A DNA stretch of 64,000 nucleotides, from assembly GCA_965220665.1 (NCBI GenBank), contig CBDCQQ010000004.1, forward strand, positions 941,772-1,005,771, written 5' to 3'. The translations under genes were made by a program, and so were the position numbers. The notes under the pieces are model-generated. The model ran no database searches. It was not told the origin of the DNA and was given only the letters and a program-made list of their open reading frames with translations. Below are positions 1 through 9,990 of this stretch, one piece after another. Origin of the DNA: JAJDZL01 sp965220665 (GTDB lineage Bacteria; Pseudomonadota; Gammaproteobacteria; Arenicellales; JAJDZL01). Each line of letters starts with the position of its first letter. Position 1 is the stretch's first letter.

Positions 1-1048
1 GTGCAATCATCGTCCGTAGTTGTGAACCGTCCGTAACTTTGACACCATTGACTCCGGTCAGAATGTCACCTTCCCTCATTCCAGCGTACTCAGCCGCTGA
101 GCCAGGTAGTACCTTATTGATCAACACACCTTCAATTCCATCAAGCTGAAAAGCCGCAGCCATCTCCTGAGTTAATGGCTGAAAATGGACGCCTAACACA
201 CCACGCTTAACCCGCCCATACTGGATCAACTGGTTTGCGACGCTGGCTGCTGTATTGATCGGAATGGCGAATGCGATGCCGACATTTCCACCGGCTGGTG
301 AAAGTATAGCTGTGTTGATTCCTACGACCTCTCCCCTCAAATTGACTAGTGCACCACCAGAACTGCCTGGATTGATGGCCGCATCTGTCTGAATGTATTC
401 TTCATACTGCTCAATTCCGAGACCGCTACGACCCAGTGCACTGACAATGCCCGAGGTCACAGTTGACGACAACCCGTAATTGTTGCCCAATGCCAGCACA
501 AAGTCTCCGACACGCAATTCATTTGAATTGCCAAGTTCAATTTCTACGAGATTTGGCAGATCAACTTTCAACAATGCCAAATCCATGTCAGGGTCTGTAC
601 CGACGATTTTTGCAATCGAGCTGCGGCCATCAAGTAAAGATATTTCAACTTCCGTAGAGTCTGTCAGCAGATGGTTATTGGTTAATATGTGCCCCTGCTT
701 TGCATCAATGATGACCCCAGATCCCAGATTAACCGCGCGTCTCCTTCTTGGACGATCAGGGGTTCGGAATTCAAAATGACGATTGAAAAATTCATCTCCT
801 TCAAAATAGTCGCGAAGCTGATCGCGAAATTGATCAAGTGTGGAATTCCCAGATCGATTGTCCCTGCGTGTCACAGTCGATATATTGACGATGCTGTGTT
901 CAATTTTTTCAACGACATCCGCCAATGTTGGCAGTTTGTTTCCATCGACGGCGAAAGGCAGCGCAGATGCGTTACAGACGGACGCAATCATCGCGCAAGA
1001 CCAAAGCGCGGCCAAAGCAATTGTCTGACTTCTGATACCTTTTCTCAT
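1..1048 (-). CDS. DegP/DegQ-type periplasmic serine protease (3' end outside window)
   Basis: Trypsin-like protease of the Do (HtrA) family, which degrades or refolds damaged envelope proteins in the periplasm. The frame is open from ATG at 1048 to the window edge, giving about 349 residues. The first ~28 residues form a signal peptide (basic start, hydrophobic core, NASA near the cleavage site). The triad is visible: His126 in LTNNHLL, Asp156 in DPDMDLALL and Ser230 in NPGSSGGAL. A PDZ domain begins near residue 260 (GVLGVHF, then LINKVLPGSAAEYAGMREGD). A second PDZ domain may lie beyond the edge. DegP and DegQ cannot be told apart here. The gene is transcribed away from the neighbouring addA, with about 145 bases between them. 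Confidence 0.92.
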   Translation of the reverse strand, partial: MRKGIRSQTIALAALWSCAMIASVCNASALPFAVDGNKLPTLADVVEKIEHSIVNISTVTRRDNRSGNSTLDQFRDQLRDYFEGDEFFNRHFEFRTPDRPRRRRAVNLGSGVIIDAKQGHILTNNHLLTDSTEVEISLLDGRSSIAKIVGTDPDMDLALLKVDLPNLVEIELGNSNELRVGDFVLALGNNYGLSSTVTSGIVSALGRSGLGIEQYEEYIQTDAAINPGSSGGALVNLRGEVVGINTAILSPAGGNVGIAFAIPINTAASVANQLIQYGRVKRGVLGVHFQPLTQEMAAAFQLDGIEGVLINKVLPGSAAEYAGMREGDILTGVNGVKVTDGSQLRTMIA

Positions 1049-1192
1049 CTCAACGCGTAATTTAATTTCCTAATCGCACTAGTCTGCCGCGGACTTCCTG
1101 TGTGTTTTTAGTCAGTTAACGTGCGAGGTCTACAATGTCGACTTACTCTAATTTTATAGTCAATTGAAACCAATTAACTCATTGCTGGTAAA

Positions 1193-4100
1193 TTACTCTA
1201 CCTCTCGCCAAGCGGGGAACATCGGGAAGTAAATTGCAGTACGAATCGGTCTGGAATCCATACCGGAAACAACAGCCTTGTATTGAGTCAGCTGTTCACG
1301 GTAACGCTCAACTTCCCGCTCAAGAAAAGCTTCCACATTGCCGGCCGTGGTGCCGCTCTTGTAGTCAATAATCCATCGAGTTCCGTCTTCATCTACAAAA
1401 GTTCGGTCTAGAATAACATTGGAAAACTGCCCATTTGAGTAACCTGTCAGCCTGAGTTCCGCACCGGACTCCTGGTGCTGGTCACTCAGTATCCACTTTC
1501 CCCTCGGATCTACCAAAACATTATTCAATGCAGTTTCAATGCGAGCAAGCGCTTCATCCAATAATCTCTGATCATCTGCCATTCCCATCGCCCGCAAGCG
1601 AATTTGCCATTTGTTTCTCTCTGCAGCTACTTTTTTCCTGGTCCAAGTACTGACTCCGGTTCGAACGATTTTTTCGAGCCACTCATGCACCACATTTCCA
1701 ATCCACAGTGCGACACTTCCTGCCCAATCAAAGTCAATCGCTTCAAGATGATCGGGGCTCTCCAATTCGTATCCAGAGGAATTGACAGGCGCAGGCGGTG
1801 CAGGTGGCTCCCAATTTGACGGAAGTCTCGTTAGATCAAATGCCGCCTCCTCGATTGAATCATCATCTGGAGTATTGCCCGGGAAAACACTATCAGGACT
1901 GGTGTAATGAATTGGGACTACACCGCTGAAATTACTTGCAACTAAACCGGGCACTAGTTTTGCAATCAGTGAACTCTCGCTAAATGACGCATCTGATAAC
2001 ATTGGCTGTCCGTGAACTTCCAGTTTGCCAAATGCGTACACATACAACTGTTCTTTAGCACGGGTGCACGCGACATAGGCTAATCTCAACAATTCAATTG
2101 CTTCTCTTTTTTTGTCCCAATTTTGGAGAAATGCAAACATCTCCTCACTTGCGTCTGAACCGGTAGGGACAACAGGCGACATCAATATTTGACTTCCCGC
2201 GTCTGCACGCAGAAATTCTGACCAAACCAGTAGTGGCCGCGTTTTTAAACCGCCCTGTACGGCGTTGAATCTTGGTAGAAAAACCGCATCGTACTCTAAG
2301 CCCTTGGCACCATGAATTGTGGAAATGTGAAGCCAAGTGTCGTCCGCACTTTCCTCTGGTACAGCATAGAGATACTTGAGTTCTTCCTCGAATTGATTCA
2401 AGCCTTCCACAGAAGCGCCATTGGAATTGCGTTCTACAAGATCAAGGAAAATTTCTGCGTTTTCTATATCTTTTGATCTATAACAAGCCGGTCCTCCAAG
2501 CAAGATCCAGCAATCATGGATCCAGTCGCGCATATCAAGCCGACCGCGGCCCGAAAATGTTCGTTTCATCACTTCCCTTAGCCGACGTATTCGCTGTTGA
2601 CCATCTGCAGACAGTTCAGATTCAACATTGGGGTCCAAAATCCGATCCCAGATAATTTCATTTCTTTCTTGTGCAATGATGAGAAGGTCAGCTAAAGCCA
2701 TGCCACACCATGGTGCTCGCAGAATCGCGACCCATGAAGTTCGATCAGCCAAATTGAGTAGTGCGCGGGTTAGAGACAGCAAGTCGTCCACCACCGGACG
2801 CTGGTCAAGCGACACAATGTCCTGTGCGTAGTAATTGATACCTTCGTTTACCAAGCGAGGAATAATCTGCTTTGCATGACCTCTTGTTCGAACCAGAATG
2901 GCTGCACGAACTCCTGAACCCGGGTTCTTTTTCCTAAACTTCTTTATATCTTCGATAAGCAGGTCGTGTTCCTTCTCCACCAGAGGCTGGCTTTTGATGT
3001 TCTCCTCTGATATTGCTTTTGAATTCTGAAGTACGAATTTCACAGCAGAATCATTCGAAGATTTTTTTGTCGAGGTACACTTGACGTATGGTACCGACCC
3101 CGTTTCCAATTCAGAGTTCACTGGAAATGATGGTTCAAAAACAGCGTTAAACCATGAAACCAGTTTTGAATTGGAGCGAAAATTCTGTGTCAGATTGACA
3201 GGTTTAATTGCCAGATTTCCAAGGCCGCTTTCGATGACCGAAAGGTAAATTCCGACTTCGGCTTCCCGAAACCGATAAATTGACTGCATCGGGTCTCCAA
3301 CGAGGAATATCGTACGGCCGTCGTCTGACTGCCAGCCTGCAATCAGTCGTTCAAGCAGGTCGCGCTGGGATACTGATGTGTCCTGGAACTCATCGACCAT
3401 GATGTGACTGTACTGGTAATCAAGCACCAACGATAAGTCAGTAGGATCATCTGAATCCCCGAGTGCCTGCACTGCCTGCTGGGCAATTTCAATGAAGTCC
3501 ACCTGACCGTGTTTTCGAAACTCAAGTTTCAACTCTGCCACTGCGTGCTGCAAGACCACTGAACAGGCTTCAAGCACTTCCCACTGTCTATCGCTATATT
3601 GAGGAGAAGAAGGAAAATGGTCACGAATCGTAATCATCTGTTTCCTGAGTTCGGAATTATCGCGGCAACTTTGGATGGCTTCTTTGAAGTCAGCCATTTC
3701 AATTCCATCAGGCACCATTTCATCCTTCAGCCTGATTCTCCACGTTCCACCATTTGTGAGCATACCGTGTGCTAATAACTTCCATGTCATTAGGCTGTAT
3801 GGTTGAGAGTTATCCATGTTGTCAAGACCCAATTTCTCACGAGTGGGTGTTGGCATCATGTCCCGAGTCTTGTTTAGCTGCCTTGTGATGAGCACTTGCC
3901 AGAAAGCTTCCACCTGCTTTCGGTCATTTACCAGAAAAGAGGCTCCAACAAGATACCTAAGCCATTGATCTCGCTTTTGAAGTAGCTGAACAATAAGTTC
4001 CTGAAGTCTGTCGCTGTTATTGTCAAGGTGGTTCAGTAATTTCGCCAACGCTCTTCCAAGGTCCCGATCACTGCTCGCGGATTCATACAGATTTAGAACG

Positions 4101-4537
4101 GCTGACGCATAGTGACGGCTTGCGTCCTCCGCCATGCCTGGAAGTGAACCAAATCTTGAAGCCCATGGCATTCTGCGAATCAGACTCGTGCACAGGGCAT
4201 CAATCGTCATAATCTGAAGTCTTGAAGGCTGCTCCAACAGATTCCATCCAAGTTTCTCGGAGCGTTTCCTGACTTTCTCAACAGCATCGTTGACGATGTC
4301 CTGAGGAAAGCGTTCGTTCGTTTCCGGGTTGAGCGCTTCGATAATTCTCTTGCGCATTTCCGCGGTTGCCTTGCGGGTAAATGTAATCGCCAATACTTCT
4401 TCAGGCTCATCGACTCCTGCCAGCAGACATATGAATCTGCTGATCAGCAAAGTAGTCTTGCCGGATCCTGCAGGTGCCTGAACAATGAAGGACTGCCTGA
4501 TATTCAGCGCTTCGCTTCGAACTGCCTGATCACTCAC
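1193..4537 (-). CDS. addA: AddA-like UvrD/RecB-family helicase-nuclease
   Basis: Superfamily 1A helicase fused to a C-terminal RecB-type nuclease (1114 aa), expected to process double-strand breaks with the AddB-like protein encoded just upstream. Walker A is APAGSGKTT near residue 20, followed by AITFTRKATAEM (motif Ia). The DEFQDTS motif (Walker B) lies near 380, then GDPMQSIYRFR (motif III), and STIHGAKGLEYDAV plus LAYVACTRAKEQL (motifs V and VI). The C-terminus has RWIIDYKSG, the PD-(D/E)XK nuclease signature. The ATG at 4537 is 25 bases downstream of the addB stop, consistent with one operon. The pairing with a TIGR03623-like AddB argues for AddA rather than RecB of a RecBCD complex. Confidence 0.9.
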   Translation of the reverse strand: MSDQAVRSEALNIRQSFIVQAPAGSGKTTLLISRFICLLAGVDEPEEVLAITFTRKATAEMRKRIIEALNPETNERFPQDIVNDAVEKVRKRSEKLGWNLLEQPSRLQIMTIDALCTSLIRRMPWASRFGSLPGMAEDASRHYASAVLNLYESASSDRDLGRALAKLLNHLDNNSDRLQELIVQLLQKRDQWLRYLVGASFLVNDRKQVEAFWQVLITRQLNKTRDMMPTPTREKLGLDNMDNSQPYSLMTWKLLAHGMLTNGGTWRIRLKDEMVPDGIEMADFKEAIQSCRDNSELRKQMITIRDHFPSSPQYSDRQWEVLEACSVVLQHAVAELKLEFRKHGQVDFIEIAQQAVQALGDSDDPTDLSLVLDYQYSHIMVDEFQDTSVSQRDLLERLIAGWQSDDGRTIFLVGDPMQSIYRFREAEVGIYLSVIESGLGNLAIKPVNLTQNFRSNSKLVSWFNAVFEPSFPVNSELETGSVPYVKCTSTKKSSNDSAVKFVLQNSKAISEENIKSQPLVEKEHDLLIEDIKKFRKKNPGSGVRAAILVRTRGHAKQIIPRLVNEGINYYAQDIVSLDQRPVVDDLLSLTRALLNLADRTSWVAILRAPWCGMALADLLIIAQERNEIIWDRILDPNVESELSADGQQRIRRLREVMKRTFSGRGRLDMRDWIHDCWILLGGPACYRSKDIENAEIFLDLVERNSNGASVEGLNQFEEELKYLYAVPEESADDTWLHISTIHGAKGLEYDAVFLPRFNAVQGGLKTRPLLVWSEFLRADAGSQILMSPVVPTGSDASEEMFAFLQNWDKKREAIELLRLAYVACTRAKEQLYVYAFGKLEVHGQPMLSDASFSESSLIAKLVPGLVASNFSGVVPIHYTSPDSVFPGNTPDDDSIEEAAFDLTRLPSNWEPPAPPAPVNSSGYELESPDHLEAIDFDWAGSVALWIGNVVHEWLEKIVRTGVSTWTRKKVAAERNKWQIRLRAMGMADDQRLLDEALARIETALNNVLVDPRGKWILSDQHQESGAELRLTGYSNGQFSNVILDRTFVDEDGTRWIIDYKSGTTAGNVEAFLEREVERYREQLTQYKAVVSGMDSRPIRTAIYFPMFPAWREVE

Positions 4538-4562
4538 TAGAATTCACTCGAATTGTTAGAAC

Positions 4563-7421
4563 TCAAAGGTCGGATTTGCATTTGATTCTGCAAACCGGTT
4601 CTACATGGCAGTATCTGCAGGTGTCGTATGTATTAAGTGGATCTGCAACTGCATGGCCGGACAAATAATCATTGGCTAAGTGCTCTAACGTGGTCAGCCA
4701 ACTCACATCTTCTGTCGGATTGAGTAGCAGTTCAACTGGCTTGGGATTTGCTCTACTTCTTTCGACAAAATGAAACCAAGAACTGGCAGACAGTTCCCCA
4801 TCTTTCAACTGATAGTAGGCAACGTCTGTGACTTTTCGTCCCTGTTGATGCATTGCGACAGCGTATGCAGCCAATTGCGGATCTTTCGGTCTATAGGGAT
4901 TACTGCCCCAAGCGTCAGAAAGACTGCACGCACCAGTTTTGTAATCAATCAGAATGAAACTTCCATAGGCATCATCGATTCGGTCAATTTTCAGTGTCAA
5001 CGTCATCCCTGACAACTCAATTTTGGTCCGGTGCTCGGCTTCCCAGAGTTTGTAAGTGGTATCAGACAACTGACTAACTTGAGAATCTAGAGGTTCCTGC
5101 TTCTCGGTAATGCGCTGCATATCGAAATTCACCAGCGCTTCAGAGAGTTTTGAGAGAATGGAAATCTCAACTTCCTCTATTTCCGTGCTGAACGGTCTGA
5201 CCCGCTCACCGTTGTAAGTTTTCACTACTGATGAGACACACTCTCTTACGACATTTGATAAATTTCCGGATTCCGATAGTGTATTAAGCTGTTCTGGAGT
5301 TTGGTACGCCTTGTATAGTGATTCAGCTATAGAGTGCATCAACAATCCCCTTGTGAGCCTCGTTACCCCCACATCTAGGGATGGCACCTGATTAAGATGT
5401 AAGCGGTGGACCGCAAAAGCTCGAAACGGGCAGTTCGATTGATCCTTCAAGAGCGAAGTACCTCCGCTCGCGACACCACCTTTCAACTGTACTGCAGGTG
5501 CTTTCCAATCATTGAAAGTCTCGCTGTTTCCATACTCCAGAGTAAGCAGACTCAAATAACTTCTACACGATGCTAATTCTTCTGAAGCTTCAAGACTAAA
5601 CCTGTCTGGCAATCTGAGCAGGTGGCTTTTCTGAAAGTGCTCCCCTTTGTCCGTTCGTGCATAGCTTTGCACAACGTTTTGAGCACTTGACACAATTCGT
5701 TCGTAACGTCTTTGGACCTGTTTGTTCAATTCTTCAGCTGAACTGCTCGCAATCCGACTTTCCTTTTGTACGGAAATCGGAATAAACGGAGTAGGTCGAG
5801 GTGAGCCTGGCAGCGATTTTTCATTCATTCCCAGCATCCATAGGTGTGTAAATGTCTGACCTGCCATTGACAGATATTCCCCAACCTGAACTGGTGTTCG
5901 GACTGATCTTGGTTGAACGTTTGCCTCTCTTACCTGACGAACCAATTTGGCAAGTACGGTTTCAACCGTGCACCTAGATTCGACAAACCCCAGCTCTGCC
6001 AGACCTTGTACGATTGAAACCCAGGATCGATACGCCTGCCATTCATCGACACCGAATTGTCGATCGCCTTTTTTCTTAGATTGAAAAATTTCCATCCACG
6101 TCATAAAAAACCGGCCCCAGGACGCGAAATCTGTTCTTTCTGGCTGTTCTGATCGCTTCTGTTTTGCTTTGTGCAGCACTTTGATCAATTCAGGACATAA
6201 ATTGGGTTGTTTTACTGCTAATTTCTTTTCTAAATCAATCAGATCGTCAAGAGACAAACGATCGCCTCCGACCCCGTAAATCTCATTGGCTAACTTAGCA
6301 CGCCCAGCTGATTCTTGATCCCAACCTTTAATTCGGTCTGACACTACAATTGACGTCATGATTTCGATGCTCACGGTTGGCCGAATCAATTCAAGTAGAT
6401 TCATAGCGTCAACTACGATCGGCACCTCATTGAGTGAGCCGCTAAGTGTAATGTGAAAGGAAAGTTTGTTTGTCTGCCGATCCTCCATCAAGGCGTCAGG
6501 ATTAAGATAATCTGACAGTGCTCGACTCATTCGAGGTCCAATTTCCCCAAGATTGGGTACGACGATACCAATTCGATGGACTTCAGGATTCGCATCGACC
6601 GAAACTCTGGCCCAACGTGCGCAGGCATTGATTTCCTCATCTGTTGTATCGAACTCAAATCTTTGGGGTTGGCGGTCAAAAGGGACTGTATTCGCTTCCA
6701 GAATCTCAATTGCGCAATCCACCCTTTCCAATGACTCAATCAACTGCTCAAGCTGTGGTGTCCAGGTGTCAATGCCTGCGAATACCATGGAAGGCCGCTT
6801 GGCGCCAAATATGTTTTCAGCTGCGTTTCCAACGTGATCAGCGAGACATTCATGATCAATTGCGCTACGCTTCAGCAGTGCGTGCCGATAGGCCTGTAGC
6901 CAACCTCGAAAATGTGCAACATCAATGCTGATGTGGTCAGTGTAGCAATATGGATCAATGCCATAACTGCATATCAGTCCATACGCGTTTTTCACCTGAT
7001 TCGCTGTTGCAGTAATGTGCCATAGAAGGTATTCGTAGCCTTCACTGTATTGACTTCGAACGTTCTCGGAGATAACGCGTTCCCAAATTTGTCTGGACTG
7101 TTCTCCACTCAGAAGAACGCTGACGGTCTGTTCAGACTGATTTGCATGATCTCGCCACAAGCGGCTGAGCCACGCGGAGAATGTGAATACTTCAGCGCTC
7201 GGCCAGGCAGTCAGGCCATCTGCCTGCCTCCGGCGGTTAAATTCGTCCGCCACCAGGTGTTGAAGGCGTTGTGTATCCACCACGACGGTGGCACCTTTCC
7301 GTAGCCGGTCGACACAATCATCGATTAAGCTGCGCTTCAGTGCATCAACTCGAGGAATCTCAATGCGATTGTTCTGCTGCACGTTACGCTTGCAACCAGT
7401 CTCCTGCGGATTTTCGAACAA
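4563..7421 (-). CDS. addB: AddB-like PD-(D/E)XK nuclease ('probable DNA repair protein' type)
   Basis: Partner subunit of the AddA-like helicase, about 950 aa. The C-terminal nuclease core is visible in KIDRIDDAYGSFILIDYKTG (Asp and the DYKTG strand). One cysteine in SNCPFRAF plus three in the last ~25 residues (CRYCHVEPVC region) resemble the iron-sulfur staple of AddB and Cas4 nucleases. The helicase-like N-terminal half is degenerate, as usual in AddB. The start is uncertain. TTG at 7421 gives 952 aa but overlaps hemH by 38 bases. A GTG at 7382, just past the hemH stop, is the alternative. It lies in a nadA-hemH-addB-addA run. Confidence 0.85.
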   Translation of the reverse strand: MFENPQETGCKRNVQQNNRIEIPRVDALKRSLIDDCVDRLRKGATVVVDTQRLQHLVADEFNRRRQADGLTAWPSAEVFTFSAWLSRLWRDHANQSEQTVSVLLSGEQSRQIWERVISENVRSQYSEGYEYLLWHITATANQVKNAYGLICSYGIDPYCYTDHISIDVAHFRGWLQAYRHALLKRSAIDHECLADHVGNAAENIFGAKRPSMVFAGIDTWTPQLEQLIESLERVDCAIEILEANTVPFDRQPQRFEFDTTDEEINACARWARVSVDANPEVHRIGIVVPNLGEIGPRMSRALSDYLNPDALMEDRQTNKLSFHITLSGSLNEVPIVVDAMNLLELIRPTVSIEIMTSIVVSDRIKGWDQESAGRAKLANEIYGVGGDRLSLDDLIDLEKKLAVKQPNLCPELIKVLHKAKQKRSEQPERTDFASWGRFFMTWMEIFQSKKKGDRQFGVDEWQAYRSWVSIVQGLAELGFVESRCTVETVLAKLVRQVREANVQPRSVRTPVQVGEYLSMAGQTFTHLWMLGMNEKSLPGSPRPTPFIPISVQKESRIASSSAEELNKQVQRRYERIVSSAQNVVQSYARTDKGEHFQKSHLLRLPDRFSLEASEELASCRSYLSLLTLEYGNSETFNDWKAPAVQLKGGVASGGTSLLKDQSNCPFRAFAVHRLHLNQVPSLDVGVTRLTRGLLMHSIAESLYKAYQTPEQLNTLSESGNLSNVVRECVSSVVKTYNGERVRPFSTEIEEVEISILSKLSEALVNFDMQRITEKQEPLDSQVSQLSDTTYKLWEAEHRTKIELSGMTLTLKIDRIDDAYGSFILIDYKTGACSLSDAWGSNPYRPKDPQLAAYAVAMHQQGRKVTDVAYYQLKDGELSASSWFHFVERSRANPKPVELLLNPTEDVSWLTTLEHLANDYLSGHAVADPLNTYDTCRYCHVEPVCRIKCKSDL

Positions 7422-8406
7422 ACTGACTCAGCATCTGAATATGTTCCGGGCGGTCATTCAGGCAAGGTATGTAGTTGAATGTCTTTCCACCGGAAGCAAG
7501 AAACAGTTCTCGATAGCCAATATTAACCTCTTCCAACGTCTCAAGACAGTCTGCTGAAAACCCGGGACAAATCACATCAATGCTCTTCGTCCCCTGCTGA
7601 CCAAGATCCTTCAAAACAGATTCTGTGTATGGCTGTATCCAAGCCTTTGGACCAAATCTGGATTGAAAACAGAAACGCCAGTTTTGCACACCTAGCTTAT
7701 TGGCCAATAGATGCGCGGTTTCAGAACACTGCTGCTGGTAGGGATCACCAGCATCGCACACCTCTTGCGGAAGCCCATGAAATGACATGACCAGACACTC
7801 AGCCTGGCCATTGATAGACCAGTGCTGACGTACTGTCTGTTCGAGACATTCAATGTACTCAGTGCGATCCGCATAGCCACTCATAAACCGTATTTCCGGC
7901 ACGAATCGCCGCTTTGCAAATACATTTCCGATGTCATCAAACGTTGAGGCAACCGTAGAACCAGAGTACTGGGGGTACAGGGGAATAACAAGTACCCGAT
8001 CAATTCCCTGTCCTGTCATTTCATCAAGCACATCACCGACCGAGGGTCGCCCATAGCGCATTGCATATCGTACAGTGATAGGAATTGCATGGTCCGAATT
8101 CATAGATATTTCCAACGCCTCTGCCTGTCTAATCGAATAAATCTTCAGTGGTGAACCGTCCTCTTGCCATATTTGCTGGTAGGCGTGCGCACTGCGTCGC
8201 GGACGGATCACCAGAATGATGCCATTTAGTATGAACCACCAAAGAATCTTCGGCAACTCAACAACTCTAGTATCCGACAGAAACTGTCGAAGAAACCGTC
8301 TTACAGATGATGCCGATGGCGAATCAGGTGTACCCAGATTTGCGAGGATTACACCTAATTGTTTCGTGTCAGATTTTGGCGCGAAGTTATTTCTATATTT
8401 TGGCAT
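7384..8406 (-). CDS. hemH: ferrochelatase
   Basis: Inserts ferrous iron into protoporphyrin IX, the last step of heme synthesis (340 aa, normal length). The N-terminus has GVILANLGTPDSP, typical of the family. The catalytic histidine is in MSFHGLPQ and the catalytic glutamate in DCLETLEEV. The strand YPQYSGSTVAS near residue 140 is also characteristic. It starts 20 bases after the nadA stop, and its stop overlaps or abuts the addB start, so co-transcription is likely. Heme synthesis and NAD synthesis have no direct functional link; the grouping is probably positional. Confidence 0.95.
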   Translation of the reverse strand: MPKYRNNFAPKSDTKQLGVILANLGTPDSPSASSVRRFLRQFLSDTRVVELPKILWWFILNGIILVIRPRRSAHAYQQIWQEDGSPLKIYSIRQAEALEISMNSDHAIPITVRYAMRYGRPSVGDVLDEMTGQGIDRVLVIPLYPQYSGSTVASTFDDIGNVFAKRRFVPEIRFMSGYADRTEYIECLEQTVRQHWSINGQAECLVMSFHGLPQEVCDAGDPYQQQCSETAHLLANKLGVQNWRFCFQSRFGPKAWIQPYTESVLKDLGQQGTKSIDVICPGFSADCLETLEEVNIGYRELFLASGGKTFNYIPCLNDRPEHIQMLSQFVRKSAGDWLQA

Positions 8407-8426
8407 TCGCCTTTGGGTGGCAATAA

Positions 8427-9509
8427 TCAGGCTGACGGAGCAGGTGGTGCGTATTGCTTGCCAAACTCTACCATTCGCCGGATTGACCTTTCAGCCTGTT
8501 TCTGTATTTGCTCATCGACCCTGACTTCATCTCCAAGATGAACAAGAACATTCTTCAACCGCTGCAGGTCATTCATTTTCATCCAAGGGCAGTGACCACA
8601 GCTTTCACAGGTTGCGCCTTCACCAGCAGTAGGTGCAGTAATAAAGGTCTTGTCAGGTGTCAGCGCACGCATTTTGTGCAAAATCCCCTCTTCGGTTGCA
8701 ACGATGAACGTTTTTTCCGGCATGGATTGCGCAGCATGAATGATTTGACTGGTGGAACCAACAACGTCAGCCAGTGCAATCACGGAGGCAGGTGATTCCG
8801 GATGAACCAGCACTTTGGCATTTGGATAACGACGCATCAGATTCTGAAGAACTACGGCCTTAAACTCCTCGTGTACGATACAGGCACCATTCCACATCAG
8901 CATATCGGCACCCGATTCGCGCTTGATGTAATCACCGAGATATTTGTCAGGAGCCCACAGAATTTTCTCTCCCTTACTGTGCAAGTGCTGAACCAGCCTG
9001 AGACCAATGGAGGACGTTACCACCCAATCTGCCCTCGCTTTGACCGCAGCACTGGTGTTGGCATAAACCACAACCGTCCGGTCAGGATGCTGATCACAAA
9101 ATTGACCAAACTCGTTGGCCGGGCAACCAAGATCAAGCGAGCAGTTGGCATCGTTTTCAACTGCAAAAACACGCTTTTCAGGGCTTAATATCTTTGCCGT
9201 TTCAGCCATAAATCGAACACCGGCCACCACAATTGTTTCGGCTGGGTGTTCAAATCCAAACCTAGCCATTTCGAGGGAGTCAGCAACGCATCCACCTGTT
9301 CTTTCAGCCAAATCCTGAAGGTCTCCATCAACATAATAGTGTGCGACCAGCACAGCGCGACGATCATCTAGAAGGTTAGCAATATCACGCATCAGATCGT
9401 TTCTCTGCTGCTCTTCAACGACTAAGCCAGCGCGTTTTCTTGCGTCCCGCGCAACTGCAACAATATCGTCTATTGCTGATGTCGAGGGTTGATAGGTGAA
9501 AGATTCCAA
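8427..9509 (-). CDS. nadA: quinolinate synthase A
   Basis: Condenses iminoaspartate with dihydroxyacetone phosphate to quinolinate in de novo NAD synthesis, in the cytoplasm, with a [4Fe-4S] cluster. The 360-aa protein carries the three cluster cysteines in the expected contexts: DLGCPANEF, WNGACIVHEEF and the TCESCGHCPWM motif. AHYYVDGDLQDLAE near residue 57 and GVRFMAETAKILSP are family signatures. It is the first gene of the nadA-hemH-addB-addA run. The 276 bases between it and the disrupted sodN contain no other recognisable gene. Confidence 0.95.
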   Translation of the reverse strand: MESFTYQPSTSAIDDIVAVARDARKRAGLVVEEQQRNDLMRDIANLLDDRRAVLVAHYYVDGDLQDLAERTGGCVADSLEMARFGFEHPAETIVVAGVRFMAETAKILSPEKRVFAVENDANCSLDLGCPANEFGQFCDQHPDRTVVVYANTSAAVKARADWVVTSSIGLRLVQHLHSKGEKILWAPDKYLGDYIKRESGADMLMWNGACIVHEEFKAVVLQNLMRRYPNAKVLVHPESPASVIALADVVGSTSQIIHAAQSMPEKTFIVATEEGILHKMRALTPDKTFITAPTAGEGATCESCGHCPWMKMNDLQRLKNVLVHLGDEVRVDEQIQKQAERSIRRMVEFGKQYAPPAPSA

Positions 9510-9785
9510 TTGAGGGCTGTTTTTGCTGTTCTTGCTTTCACTTCATTTTACGACAAGAGATTGAAACACGCCACACTCACCTGCATTGGACGGAATGTAG
9601 GGAACAGCGCTGCAAGCAGAGGATGTTTTCAAGAATCAACTTATTAGCTGCCGGTGTGAGGCAAATTCAGCGAATCACTTTTCTCTAACAACGAGAATTC
9701 AGAGTGTTTGGAGTGAATTTGCGACTTTGAAGAAGAAAGTGAGGGACCAATGAGGTCCCTCAGCACAATTTTTGATTGGTCAACA

Positions 9786-9990
9786 CTAATGCTCTGGATA
9801 ATATGGTGCGACTCCTTCAACAGCCAATGCCAGATCATCCACGCTTTCCATGTCTGAATTTTGCTTCGCACGCATCGCAGCAACAATGACCGCGTGATGT
9901 TTCTGCAACCGTTCAGCGTAATCTTCCTGTGAAGATTTAACTCGCTGCGTCAGGAAATAATCGCTAATCGTGTCAATGATGAATTGAGCA
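9786..9990 (-). pseudogene. sodN: 3' part of IS-disrupted nickel superoxide dismutase
   Basis: C-terminal half of a NiSOD gene cut by the 1959-bp IS at 9991-11949. The encoded segment continues the helical bundle of NiSOD (ISDYFLTQRV, HHAVIVAAMRAKQ) and ends in APYYPEH. The last five bases, 9986-9990 (GAGCA on the plus strand), are one copy of the target duplication; the other is at 11950-11954. Joining base 11950 to base 9985 restores one open frame of 152 codons across the junction (EQHA then QFIIDT). An 89-aa open frame starting at 10055 inside the IS is an artefact of the insertion. Confidence 0.88.
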
